A DNA stretch of 16,145 bases from the NCBI GenBank assembly GCA_030527385.1, contig JAUNAY010000014.1, forward strand, positions 1 to 16,145, in the 5' to 3' direction. The notes below the pieces were generated by a model, which was not told where the DNA came from, searched no databases, and saw nothing but the letters and a program-made list of their open reading frames with translations. Position 1 is the first letter of the stretch. Each line of letters begins with the position of its first letter. Below, piece by piece: positions 6,947 to 15,037 of this stretch. Position numbers and translations under genes: made by a program. This DNA is from Fusobacterium sp. GTDB lineage: Bacteria; Fusobacteriota; Fusobacteriia; Fusobacteriales; Fusobacteriaceae.

Positions 6947-7594
6947 CTATTTTACTATGTAGTCTACGAATATTCTTGATGTCATTACGTGATCTGGATC
7001 AATTTCTCCTGCTTTTACAAGTTTTTCAGCAAAAACTATAACTGTATCTGCAGCAGTTGCCATCATAGGGTTAAAGTTTTTAGTAGTTTTAGCATAAATT
7101 ACGTTTCCTAATTCGTCTACTATTGAACCATTAATTAGAGCTACATCTGCTTTTAGAGGTTTTTCTAATAGATATTGTTTTCCATCTACTGTTATAACTT
7201 CTTTTCCTTCTTGTACTATTGTTCCTACTCCAGTAGGTGTAAGGAATCCTCCTAGTCCAAATCCTCCACATCTAATTCTTTCTGCTAGAGTTCCTTGTGG
7301 AACTAGTTCTACTTCCATTTCTCCAGTATGCATTCTTCTACCAGTTTCAGGGTTTGTTCCGATATGAGTAGCAATTACTTTTTTTACTTGATTGTTTACA
7401 ACTAATCTTCCTATTCCTCTATCAGGGTATCCAGTATCATTTCCAATAACTGTAAGATCTTTTACTCCTTTTTCTATTAGTGCATCGATTATTTTTTCAG
7501 GAGTTCCAACACCTAAGAATCCTCCAATAAAAACTGTCATTCCATCTTTTACATGAGATACAGCTTCTTCCATTGTAACTAATTTGTTTTTCAT
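6947..7594 (-). CDS. atoD: Acetate/butyrate-acetoacetate CoA-transferase, subunit alpha (AtoD/CtfA type)
   Basis: The partner subunit of the class I CoA-transferase encoded directly downstream. The 215-residue frame is full length. It shows the N-terminal GGFLGVGTPEKIIDAL glycine motif that helps bind CoA, GNDTGYPDRGIGRLV, the PQGTLAERIRCGGFGLGGF block, and the conserved end segment NFNPMMATAADTVIVFAE. The ATG at 7594 is preceded by GGAGG five bases upstream. It follows the DNA glycosylase gene by 21 bases and precedes atoA by 14. The order alpha then beta matches most bacterial ato/ctf operons, though the glycosylase between the transporter and this gene is unusual. Confidence 0.94.
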   Translation of the reverse strand: MKNKLVTMEEAVSHVKDGMTVFIGGFLGVGTPEKIIDALIEKGVKDLTVIGNDTGYPDRGIGRLVVNNQVKKVIATHIGTNPETGRRMHTGEMEVELVPQGTLAERIRCGGFGLGGFLTPTGVGTIVQEGKEVITVDGKQYLLEKPLKADVALINGSIVDELGNVIYAKTTKNFNPMMATAADTVIVFAEKLVKAGEIDPDHVMTSRIFVDYIVK

Positions 7595-7615
7595 TTTGCC
7601 CTCCTACCACTTATT

Positions 7616-8287
7616 TTATTTAAATATTTCTCCTGCTTCTTTATACCACAGAAGTAAATCTAAGCTGTCCATTGGTATATTTACATATTCACAATAAGCT
7701 TTCATTCTTTCTTCAATCTCTAAATATAATTTAGGAGTTAAAGATTTAGGAACCTCTCCTATTACTTCTAATTTTACTAAATTTTTTAAAATATGTCTAT
7801 CTAAAATAGCAATTTCTTTACCAAAGCCAACATTTCTCAAAAAGTGCCCAGCTTCTTTATATGCCATTCCTTTTATATTCTTTACAATCCACTCTCTTCT
7901 TGCTTTTACAGTAGAGATTGAACTAAAAAAATCTTTAGTAATTATCTGTCCCTTTTCATTTTTCATCTGCTCTCTTAAAGCAACCAAATACTTTGCTTTA
8001 TTATTTTTAAATCTTACAATATTAAGATATTCCACCATCTCTTCTGCACTACCATTAAAAAGCAATCCATTATCTCTTAGAGTTGTAATTGCTTTCCAAG
8101 CATTTACAGCTTTTGATTGTGGAGTAAGGATACAGAAAGAAAGTTCTGTATGAATATCCTCATTGCTCCCTTTCTCCCATATCTCTTTAAACTCTTTTAA
8201 TCTTTTTTCTATATCTTTTTGTTTAGCTTTATATATTTGTTCTATTTCATAGAAATATTCATTTTTTTTATACTCTTCTTTTTTCAT
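7616..8287 (-). CDS. 8-oxoguanine DNA glycosylase/AP lyase, Ogg2-like (HhH-GPD superfamily)
   Basis: A base-excision repair enzyme expected to remove 8-oxoguanine and nick the resulting abasic site. The 223-residue protein resembles the compact Ogg2 family known from archaea and some bacteria such as Thermotoga. It has the family-typical FCILTPQSKA near residues 51-60 and a helix-hairpin-helix region MAYKEAGHFLRNVGFGKEIA followed by ILDRHILKNL. The likely catalytic pair is Lys144 and Asp163. It lacks the C-terminal four-cysteine iron-sulfur cluster of endonuclease III and MutY, which argues against Nth. The start at 8287 has only a weak AGGTAG ribosome binding site, so expression may be lower than its neighbours or coupled to atoE 35 bases upstream. 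Its place between atoE and atoD is unexpected; the orientation and spacing indicate co-transcription. Confidence 0.87.
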   Translation of the reverse strand: MKKEEYKKNEYFYEIEQIYKAKQKDIEKRLKEFKEIWEKGSNEDIHTELSFCILTPQSKAVNAWKAITTLRDNGLLFNGSAEEMVEYLNIVRFKNNKAKYLVALREQMKNEKGQIITKDFFSSISTVKARREWIVKNIKGMAYKEAGHFLRNVGFGKEIAILDRHILKNLVKLEVIGEVPKSLTPKLYLEIEERMKAYCEYVNIPMDSLDLLLWYKEAGEIFK

Positions 8288-8322
8288 AATCTACCTAATA
8301 TTTTACTCTTAATAAAATTTTA

Positions 8323-9699
8323 TTAGAATAGTAAGAATCCTGCTGAAATAACAAAACCAGAACAAATTAATACTATTAAGCAATATCCCATAATATCTTT
8401 AGCACCTAATCCTGCAATTCCTAATGCTGGTAATGCCCAGAATGGTTGAATCATATTTGTCCAAGCATCTCCCCAAGCAATAGCCATAGCTGATTTAGCA
8501 GCACTTACTCCAATTTTTAATCCTGCTGGCATAACAATAGGTGCTTGTACTGCCCATTGTCCTCCTCCAGAAGGAACAAAGAAGTTTACTAATCCTGCAC
8601 TCCAGAATGAGAAGATTGGGAATGTAGTTGGTGTAGAAATATTAACGAAGAAGTTTGACATCAATATTGCTAATGATACTCCATCAGCATTTGTTCCAGT
8701 CATAATTCCCATAATTCCTGCATAGAATGGGAATTGTAGAAGAATTCCTGAAGCACCTTTAGTTGCTTCTCCAAAAGCATCTATAAACTTTCTTGGAGTT
8801 CCGTGAAGGATAATTCCTGTAAATAGGAATATAAAGTTTACTAGGTTAAGATTTAAGTTAAATCCTTTAGTGATGAAGTATTGAATTATATATGCCCAAC
8901 CCATTACTCCTAAAATAATTGAAACAACTTTACTGTTTTCAATTTTTTCAGCTGGTGTCATATTACTTCTATCAATTGGTATTTCTTCCATTTCAGCTAG
9001 TAATTTTGGATCAACTGTAACTACTTCATCATCAGCTGGATACATAGCTCTATTTAATAAAGGAAGCATAATTAATAATCCACAAATTATAAATATATTC
9101 ATAGGTGAAAATAGTGTTTCACTTGTTGGAATATTAGCTGTAATTGCTCCAGCTGTTTGTTTTGCTAATGCTGCTGGATTATCACTTGCTACTTGTAGAG
9201 GAATTGATCCTGAAAGTCCTCCGTGCCACACTAAGAATCCTGTATATGCTGAAGCTATAAGAAGTCTATAATCTACTCCTTTTACTTTTTTAGCTATTTC
9301 TTTTGCAAAAATTGCTCCAATAACTAGTCCAAATCCCCAGTTTAAGATACAAGCTACTGTTGATACTATTGTTACTACAACAATTGCTTGTCTTGGAGTT
9401 GACAATTTTGAAGCCATACTAGATAGTAAGTTTTTAAATACTTTCGAACTTGCCATTGTATGTCCTGTTACCAATACTAGTGCCATTTGCATTGAGAAAG
9501 CTAATAAAGACCAAAATCCTTTTGTCCAATGTCCTATGATTGCCATTGGAGTTTGTTTAGTAAATACCATTGTTCCTATAAATACTATAAAAGTTAACAA
9601 TGCACAGAAAATATAAGGATCTGGCAAGTACTTTTGCATTATAGAAACACAAAATGAAGTAAATCTTTTAAATGCGTTTGAGTTATTTTTTGTACTCAT
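8323..9699 (-). CDS. atoE: Short-chain fatty acid transporter, AtoE family
   Basis: A polytopic inner-membrane carrier of 458 residues, predicted to move short-chain fatty acids such as butyrate or acetoacetate. About eleven or twelve hydrophobic segments are visible, with one hydrophilic loop at about 221-258. Family motifs include NWGFGLVIGAIFAKEIAK (120-137), WHGGLSGSIPLQVAS (158-172), VPSGGGQWAVQAPIVMPAG (375-393) and WGDAWTNMIQPFWALPALG (409-427). The ATG at 9699 has GGAGG five bases upstream. It is the first gene of a unit with the DNA glycosylase, atoD and atoA, and has its own promoter at 9765-9793. In a butyrate producer it could export product or import acids for the CoA-transferase; direction cannot be told from sequence. 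Confidence 0.93.
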   Translation of the reverse strand: MSTKNNSNAFKRFTSFCVSIMQKYLPDPYIFCALLTFIVFIGTMVFTKQTPMAIIGHWTKGFWSLLAFSMQMALVLVTGHTMASSKVFKNLLSSMASKLSTPRQAIVVVTIVSTVACILNWGFGLVIGAIFAKEIAKKVKGVDYRLLIASAYTGFLVWHGGLSGSIPLQVASDNPAALAKQTAGAITANIPTSETLFSPMNIFIICGLLIMLPLLNRAMYPADDEVVTVDPKLLAEMEEIPIDRSNMTPAEKIENSKVVSIILGVMGWAYIIQYFITKGFNLNLNLVNFIFLFTGIILHGTPRKFIDAFGEATKGASGILLQFPFYAGIMGIMTGTNADGVSLAILMSNFFVNISTPTTFPIFSFWSAGLVNFFVPSGGGQWAVQAPIVMPAGLKIGVSAAKSAMAIAWGDAWTNMIQPFWALPALGIAGLGAKDIMGYCLIVLICSGFVISAGFLLF

Positions 9700-9764
9700 T
9701 GTTCCTCCCTAAAATTTTAAATAAAATTTATAAATATTTTTTAAATATATTTTCACATATTTCT

Positions 9765-9793
9765 AGTATATACTTTAGAGAATATAAAGTCAA
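9765..9793 (-). promoter_or_regulatory. Sigma-70-like promoter for the atoE-ogg-atoD-atoA unit
   Basis: On the minus strand -35 TTGACT (9793-9788) and -10 TATACT (9770-9765) are each five of six to consensus with a 17-base spacer. The start would be near 9758, with a leader of about 58 AT-rich bases. The -10 is part of a 10-bp perfect palindrome (AGTATATACT, 9765-9774). The rest of the 145-base gap after the kinase gene shows no convincing terminator. Confidence 0.72.
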
Positions 9794-9844
9794 CACTTGA
9801 ATACCAAAATACTTTCTTTTTGTTTAATTAATAACCAATTTAGA

Positions 9845-11290
9845 TCAGATTTCTTCTATATATTCATCATTGTATTTATCACAATTATTTTTATATAGAT
9901 CTCCATTAATTTTTTCTAACTCAAACCAAAAGTTTATTATATTTTTCTCTGTAATATACACACCTAAAGCACTTTTATGTTTTTCTAAGATTCCACGTAC
10001 AATGGCTAATCCTAAGCCGTGCCCATCTCTATCCCTTGCTTTATCCACTCTATAAAAAGGTGTCCAAATATTCTCTAAATCATCTTCTGATAAGTTTTCA
10101 CTCTCATTACTAATTATCACTCTATATTTATCTTGCTGATCTTCAACTTTTATAGTTATATCTCTATCTCCAGTAGAATATTTAAGAGCATTTACTACTA
10201 GATTTTCTAGCACTCTATCTATATATTTTTCATCACAATAAACAAATACATCTTTATCACCAATATATTTAATCTTTTTATCTTTAGTTATATATTTGTC
10301 TATAATATCTTTTATCATTTGATAAAGATTTACCTCTTCTTTTTGTATTTTAAAATATCCAGATTCCATTTGAGTTATCAGCAATAATTCTTTTACAAGA
10401 GAATCCATTTTCAAGCTTTCTTCAACTATTATCTCGCAATAAAAATTCCTATCCTCTTCTGTCTCAGCTATATTTTCCATCAATCCTTGAGCATATCCTT
10501 GAATAATAGCTATTGGCGTTTTTAATTCGTGACTAACACTAGCTATAAACTCTTTTCTAAGATTTTCCAATCTTTTTTCATTTTCTATCTCTTCCATCAA
10601 TTTTCTATTGACTTTATTGATCTCATCGATATTTTTTTCAAGAGTTCCACCCATTTTATTAATAGCATATCCTAATTCTCCAATCTCATCTCTACTTTCT
10701 TTTTCAAATTTCACATTAAAATCTAAAAGAGATATTCTCTGTGTAATCTCTTTTAATTCTAGTATTGGATCTGTCATCTTTTTAGAAAATATAAAAGACA
10801 TTGAAGAACCAATAATTAAAGCTAGCATTATTATTAATAGATGATAACGAGTTGATATTTCAAGTCCCTCTTGAATAAAACTAAGAGGTGTTATAATCTC
10901 AATATACCTGTCTTTCATATATGGCATAAATAAAATTAAAACTTTTCCTCTATAATCAAGAAGTGTCATTTCCTTAAAAACATATTCATTTTTTGCTAAT
11001 TGTGTTACTATCTCCTCTATCTCTTCTCTAGGCACTACTGCCTCTGATTCTAATTTATACAATTCATCTGTCTTTTTTATTAAAATAGCTACGTTTGAGT
11101 GCATCTCTAAATTTTGAAAATCTATAACATATTTAGGATCAATTAAGATATGCCCTAATTCCACTAATTTTTCTTTTTTATTTTTTATATAAAATTTTTC
11201 TAAATATATTGTATTAGTTACCATCAATCCAAATATAATCATCAATACTACACTAAACATAAGGAAAAATATTTTCCATCTTATCTTCAT
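9845..11290 (-). CDS. Sensor histidine kinase (two-component system, HAMP-containing)
   Basis: A membrane sensor kinase of 481 residues. It has two membrane segments (about 7-29 and 148-168) flanking an extracytoplasmic sensor region of about 118 residues, then a HAMP domain (about 169-222), a HisKA domain with His254 in FIASVSHELKTPIAIIQGY, and a HATPase domain with the N-box NLVVNALKYS (Asn363, Asn367) and the G-box DGHGLGLAIVRGIL (from 422). All catalytic motifs are intact. After the usual end of the ATPase domain there is a ~20-residue polar tail containing a lone cysteine (Cys470). The sensor region lacks the His/Met/Cys clusters typical of CusS-like copper sensors, so the ligand is unknown. 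The start overlaps the regulator stop by four bases (ATGA), which shows it is the partner of that regulator. Confidence 0.93.
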   Translation of the reverse strand: MKIRWKIFFLMFSVVLMIIFGLMVTNTIYLEKFYIKNKKEKLVELGHILIDPKYVIDFQNLEMHSNVAILIKKTDELYKLESEAVVPREEIEEIVTQLAKNEYVFKEMTLLDYRGKVLILFMPYMKDRYIEIITPLSFIQEGLEISTRYHLLIIMLALIIGSSMSFIFSKKMTDPILELKEITQRISLLDFNVKFEKESRDEIGELGYAINKMGGTLEKNIDEINKVNRKLMEEIENEKRLENLRKEFIASVSHELKTPIAIIQGYAQGLMENIAETEEDRNFYCEIIVEESLKMDSLVKELLLITQMESGYFKIQKEEVNLYQMIKDIIDKYITKDKKIKYIGDKDVFVYCDEKYIDRVLENLVVNALKYSTGDRDITIKVEDQQDKYRVIISNESENLSEDDLENIWTPFYRVDKARDRDGHGLGLAIVRGILEKHKSALGVYITEKNIINFWFELEKINGDLYKNNCDKYNDEYIEEI

Positions 11291-11952
11291 TTGTCACCTT
11301 CAAATTTATATCCAAATCCTCTCACAGTTTGGATATATTCATCTCCTATTTTTTTTCTAAGTCTTTTGATGTGTGTATCCACAGTCCTAGAATCTCCATA
11401 ATAATCCCAGCCCCATACATAGTTTAAAATTGCCTCTCTTGAAAGAGCTAATCCCTTATTTTCTATAAAATAATAAAGAAGATCATACTCTTTAGGTGTT
11501 AATTCTAATACAATATTTTTTAATCTTACCTCTCTTTTTGATGTATCTATAACTAAATCTCCAAATTGTAGACAAGCTTTATCAGCAATTTTTCCATCTC
11601 TTCTAAGTAAAACTTTTACTTTTGCCACTAAAAGTTTAGGATTAAAAGGTTTTACCATATACTCATCTGTTTCAAGTTCAAATCCAAAAAGTTGATCACT
11701 TTCATCTGCTCTTGCTGTTAGCATTATTATTGGCACTTGCGAATCCTCTCTTATTTTTCTACATACACTCCAACCATCTATTTTTGGCATCATAATATCA
11801 AGTATTACCACATCATAATTTGACTTATAAAAAAGTTCTAATCCTTTTTCTCCATCTCCAGCTTCATCAACACTATATCCTTCACGAACTAGATAATCTT
11901 TTATAAGTTTTCTAATTTTCCATTCATCATCAATTACTAATATTTTTTTCAT
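11287..11952 (-). CDS. DNA-binding response regulator, OmpR/PhoB family
   Basis: A 221-residue regulator counted from the ATG at 11952. The receiver domain (about 1-118) has the acidic pair Asp8/Asp9 (VIDDE), phospho-acceptor Asp52 (VILDIMMPKIDGW), Thr79 and Lys101 (YMVKPF). The C-terminal winged helix (about 127-219) shows LELTPKEYDLLYYFIENKG and SRTVDTHIKRLRKKIG, typical of OmpR-type DNA binding. I chose 11952 because GGGGGA lies four bases upstream; an ATG at 11964 would add four residues without a good ribosome binding site. It overlaps the kinase gene by four bases and follows the tandem CsoR gene by 17. Being part of the copZ-copA transcript suggests a role in metal or envelope stress, but the fatty-acid promoter next door is an equally reachable target. 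Confidence 0.93.
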   Translation of the reverse strand: MKKILVIDDEWKIRKLIKDYLVREGYSVDEAGDGEKGLELFYKSNYDVVILDIMMPKIDGWSVCRKIREDSQVPIIMLTARADESDQLFGFELETDEYMVKPFNPKLLVAKVKVLLRRDGKIADKACLQFGDLVIDTSKREVRLKNIVLELTPKEYDLLYYFIENKGLALSREAILNYVWGWDYYGDSRTVDTHIKRLRKKIGDEYIQTVRGFGYKFEGDK

Positions 11953-11969
11953 AAATTCCCCCATTAAAG

Positions 11970-12548
11970 TTATTTAATCATCTTATTCAAAGTATACAAA
12001 AGATCTGTAATAACCTTGTCCTCTTCTCCTTCTCTAATACCTTTAACAATACAATTTTTTATATGATTTTCAAGTATTTTTTTAGAAAGTCCGTCCAACT
12101 CACCTTTTACATTGGAAATCTCATTAAGCACGTCATTACAGTGTTCAGCCTCAACCAAATTTTTAATCTTACCTACCTGTACTTCTATTTTTCGAACTAT
12201 TTCTGGGAATTCCTCTTTTATTTTTTTGTTGCTTTTATCTATCATCTTATTTAAAGTTGCTACTAACTCTGTAATAGTATTATTTTCTTCTCCTGCTTTG
12301 ATGTCGTTAACTACACAATTTCTAATATGTGATTCTAATATCAATTTTGCTACTCCATTGAGAGCAGATTTAACAGAAGATATTTGATTTAATACTTCAT
12401 CACAATTTACTCTGTTATTTAGCATCTTTCCAATTCCACGTATTTGTCCCTCTATACGATTTATCCTCGAATCTAATTTTTTCTTAAAATCAGAACAACT
12501 TTTATTTATACAACCTTTTCCTGTGCAAGCTTTTTTTAATTTTTCCAT
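11970..12548 (-). CDS. Tandem-fused CsoR-family copper-sensing transcriptional repressor
   Basis: CsoR repressors bind DNA as apo-proteins and release it when Cu(I) binds a Cys-His-Cys site. Typical members are about 90 residues; this frame is 192 and contains two copies with an exact 88-residue period. Copy 1 (about 22-104) has Cys49, His74 and Cys78. Copy 2 (about 110-192) has Cys137, His162 and Cys166. Both copper sites therefore look intact. Copy 1 keeps the DNA-contact helix RINRIEGQIRGIGKM; in copy 2 it has drifted to VRKIEVQVGKIKNLV, losing the RIEGQ-RG signature. An N-terminal tail adds Cys8, Cys13 and Cys18. There is no frameshift or stop between copies, so it is a real fusion. It begins 20 bases after copA behind GAGGTGG, and likely autoregulates through the operators near 15271-15289. 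The fold assignment is firm; how the halves share work is inference. Confidence 0.9.
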   Translation of the reverse strand: MEKLKKACTGKGCINKSCSDFKKKLDSRINRIEGQIRGIGKMLNNRVNCDEVLNQISSVKSALNGVAKLILESHIRNCVVNDIKAGEENNTITELVATLNKMIDKSNKKIKEEFPEIVRKIEVQVGKIKNLVEAEHCNDVLNEISNVKGELDGLSKKILENHIKNCIVKGIREGEEDKVITDLLYTLNKMIK

Positions 12549-12568
12549 CTATACTTCCACCTCAACTG

Positions 12569-15037
12569 TCACTTTTTAAAATTTCTCAATCTTAAAGCAT
12601 TCGAAACTACTGATACTGAACTCATTGCCATAGCTCCTCCTGCTATCATCGGGCTTAATAGATGTCCAGTAAATGGATATAATACCCCTCCTGCCACTGG
12701 TATTCCCAAACTATTATATATAAATGCCCAAAATAGATTTTGTTTTATATTTTTCATCGTTGCATCACTAAGCTCCATTGCTACAATAACATCTTTTAAA
12801 GTTTTTTTCATAAGAACTATATCAGCACTTTCCATAGCTATATCTGTTCCCCCACCTATAGCTATACCTATATTTGCTTGTACTAATGCAGGAGAGTCAT
12901 TTATTCCATCTCCAACCATTGCCACATTTTTTCCTTGTTCTTGAAGTTCCTTTACTTTTAAATATTTATCCTCTGGAGTTACCTCTGCAAATATAATATC
13001 AATCCCAACCTGTTTTCCAACTGCTTCAGCTGTAATCTTATTATCTCCTGTGATCATTCCAATTGTATATCCACGTTTTTTTAATTCTTTTATTGCTTCA
13101 ATAGACTCTTTTTTTACAGTGTCAGCAACTGCTATAATTCCTACAAATTTATTATCTATACCCACATACATAGGAGTTTTTCCCTGTAAAGCGAGTTCAT
13201 TTAGTTCTTTTTCTAAAGTTACTTCTATACCTTTACTTTTCATAAGCTTAATATTCCCAATAAGAACCTCTTTTCCCTCTATCTTTCCATAAACTCCCTG
13301 TCCTGTAATAGATATAAAATCTTGTACAGAAAGAAGTTTTATTTCTTTTTCTTTTGCTTCTTCTACTATTGCTTCTCCTAAAGAATGTTCTGAATGTAAT
13401 TCTAATGATGCTCCCATTTGTAAAATATAATCTTTATCTTGATTTTCAATTACTATAATATCTGTTACTCTAGGTTTTCCCTCTGTTATTGTTCCAGTCT
13501 TATCAAAAACAACTGTATCAACCTTATGTGCTTTTTCTAAAGCTTCACCAGATTTTATAAGTATTCCTAGTTCTGCTCCTCTTCCTGTTCCTACCATAAT
13601 TGCTGTTGGAGTTGCAAGCCCCAAAGAGCAAGGACAAGCTATTACCATCACAGATATAAATATTGTAAGAGCAAATATTGCTGGTGTATTATTTATTTCA
13701 ACTATTCCTTTACTTCCTATATAATACCAAACTATTCCAGATATAGTTGCAATTAGCATAACAATAGGAACAAAATATGCTGATATTTTATCTGCAATTT
13801 TTGCAATTGGAGCTTTTGATCCTTGAGCATTTTCAACCAATTTAATAATTTTAGATATTACTGTATCTTTTCCTACTGCTGTTGCTTTTATCTTTAAACT
13901 ACCATTTTTATTTATACTTGCTCCAAAAACTTTGTCTCCAGCTACTTTATCTACTGGAATACTTTCTCCAGTAAGCATTGATTCATCTATTGAGCTTTCT
14001 CCATCAATTACTTCTCCATCTACTGGAATACTCTCTCCAGGCTTAACTAAAAGTATATCCCCTTTTTCAACCTCTTCAATATCCACTTGAATTATCTCTT
14101 CTTCTCTTATCAAATTTGCTTTTTTGCTTTTTAAACTCATCAATTTTTTTATAGCTTCTGAAGTTTTTCCTTTGCTTATTCCCTCCATATGCTTTCCTAA
14201 AAGTATTAAAGCCAAAATAACCACTGCTGATTCAAAATATAAAGAGTGAACATAATGATAATCTCCCTCCATAATTTTAAATGTACCATATACACTATAT
14301 ATTAAAGCTGATCCTGTTCCAGTGGCTATAAGTGAGTCCATACTTGGGCTTTTCATAAAAAATTGTTTTATCCCAACTATATAAAATCTTCTTCCTATAT
14401 ATATCACAGGCACAGCTAATATTAGCTGAATCAAAGCATAATTTAATGGATTAAATTCTGGTGAAATAAGTTTAGGAACTGGTAACCCTATCATTGTCCC
14501 CATTGAAATATAAAAAATAATAGCAGAAAAAAATATCGCCACTTTAAATTCAACAAACTCTCTTTTTAACTGTTCTTCTTTTTCCTTATCTTTGATACTT
14601 TCTGCAATCTCATTATGTTTTGTTCCTTTGTATCCCAATTTTTCTATTTTTTGAAGAATTTCTGAAAGTTTTATTTTTTCTGAATCATAAACAATTTTTC
14701 CTCTGCTATTAGCCAAGTTTACAACTATTGATTTTACACCATCTAATTTTGAGATTTTTCTTTCTATCTTACTCACACACATTTGGCAACTTATTCCATC
14801 TATGTCTAACTCTACCTCTTTTAAATCTTCAATCTCTTCTATTTCATATCCTAATTTTTTAACCGTTGAGATTATAGTATCCTCTTTTAAAATATTTTCA
14901 TCATATTCTATTGTTAATTTTTCAGTAGATAAGTTTACTGTTGCTTCCTCTGTTCCCTCAAGTTTTTTTAATTTTCTTTCTATCTTACTTACACAAACTT
15001 GGCAGCTTACGCCACCAAGTTGATATTGTTTTTTCAT
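12569..15037 (-). CDS. copA: Copper-exporting P1B-type ATPase CopA with two N-terminal HMA domains
   Basis: CopA pumps Cu(I) out of the cytoplasm using ATP. The 822-residue protein has two heavy-metal-associated domains (Cys12/Cys15 and Cys84/Cys87), eight membrane segments, the actuator TGE (356-358), the transmembrane metal site CPC (468-470), the phosphorylated Asp512 in DKTGT, GDGIND (709-714), the YN of TM7 (774-775) and MSS in TM8 (805-807). CPC plus YN plus MxxSS fits Cu(I) specificity (subgroup P1B-1) rather than Zn/Cd. Two small variations: CPC is followed by Ser rather than the common Ala, and the nucleotide-binding SEHPL motif reads SEHSL (His551 kept, Pro to Ser). The ATG shares one base with the copZ stop (TAATG), so the two are coupled. 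It is followed by its probable repressor. Confidence 0.97.
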   Translation of the reverse strand: MKKQYQLGGVSCQVCVSKIERKLKKLEGTEEATVNLSTEKLTIEYDENILKEDTIISTVKKLGYEIEEIEDLKEVELDIDGISCQMCVSKIERKISKLDGVKSIVVNLANSRGKIVYDSEKIKLSEILQKIEKLGYKGTKHNEIAESIKDKEKEEQLKREFVEFKVAIFFSAIIFYISMGTMIGLPVPKLISPEFNPLNYALIQLILAVPVIYIGRRFYIVGIKQFFMKSPSMDSLIATGTGSALIYSVYGTFKIMEGDYHYVHSLYFESAVVILALILLGKHMEGISKGKTSEAIKKLMSLKSKKANLIREEEIIQVDIEEVEKGDILLVKPGESIPVDGEVIDGESSIDESMLTGESIPVDKVAGDKVFGASINKNGSLKIKATAVGKDTVISKIIKLVENAQGSKAPIAKIADKISAYFVPIVMLIATISGIVWYYIGSKGIVEINNTPAIFALTIFISVMVIACPCSLGLATPTAIMVGTGRGAELGILIKSGEALEKAHKVDTVVFDKTGTITEGKPRVTDIIVIENQDKDYILQMGASLELHSEHSLGEAIVEEAKEKEIKLLSVQDFISITGQGVYGKIEGKEVLIGNIKLMKSKGIEVTLEKELNELALQGKTPMYVGIDNKFVGIIAVADTVKKESIEAIKELKKRGYTIGMITGDNKITAEAVGKQVGIDIIFAEVTPEDKYLKVKELQEQGKNVAMVGDGINDSPALVQANIGIAIGGGTDIAMESADIVLMKKTLKDVIVAMELSDATMKNIKQNLFWAFIYNSLGIPVAGGVLYPFTGHLLSPMIAGGAMAMSSVSVVSNALRLRNFKK

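Noticed and set aside
7616..8287. DNA glycosylase as endonuclease III (Nth)
   Set aside because: The C-terminal cysteine cluster of Nth is absent and the FCILTPQSKA and ILDRH motifs fit the Ogg2 group better.
12063..12387. Two overlapping plus-strand open frames opposite the tandem CsoR gene
   Set aside because: Both are hydrophobic Phe/Ile/Ser-rich shadows of the real gene, in different frames, without start signals. An antisense regulator would need transcript evidence.
12569..15037. CopA as a zinc/cadmium exporter
   Set aside because: The CPC motif with the TM7 YN and TM8 MSS residues, the CopZ neighbour and the CsoR-type repressor all point to Cu(I).
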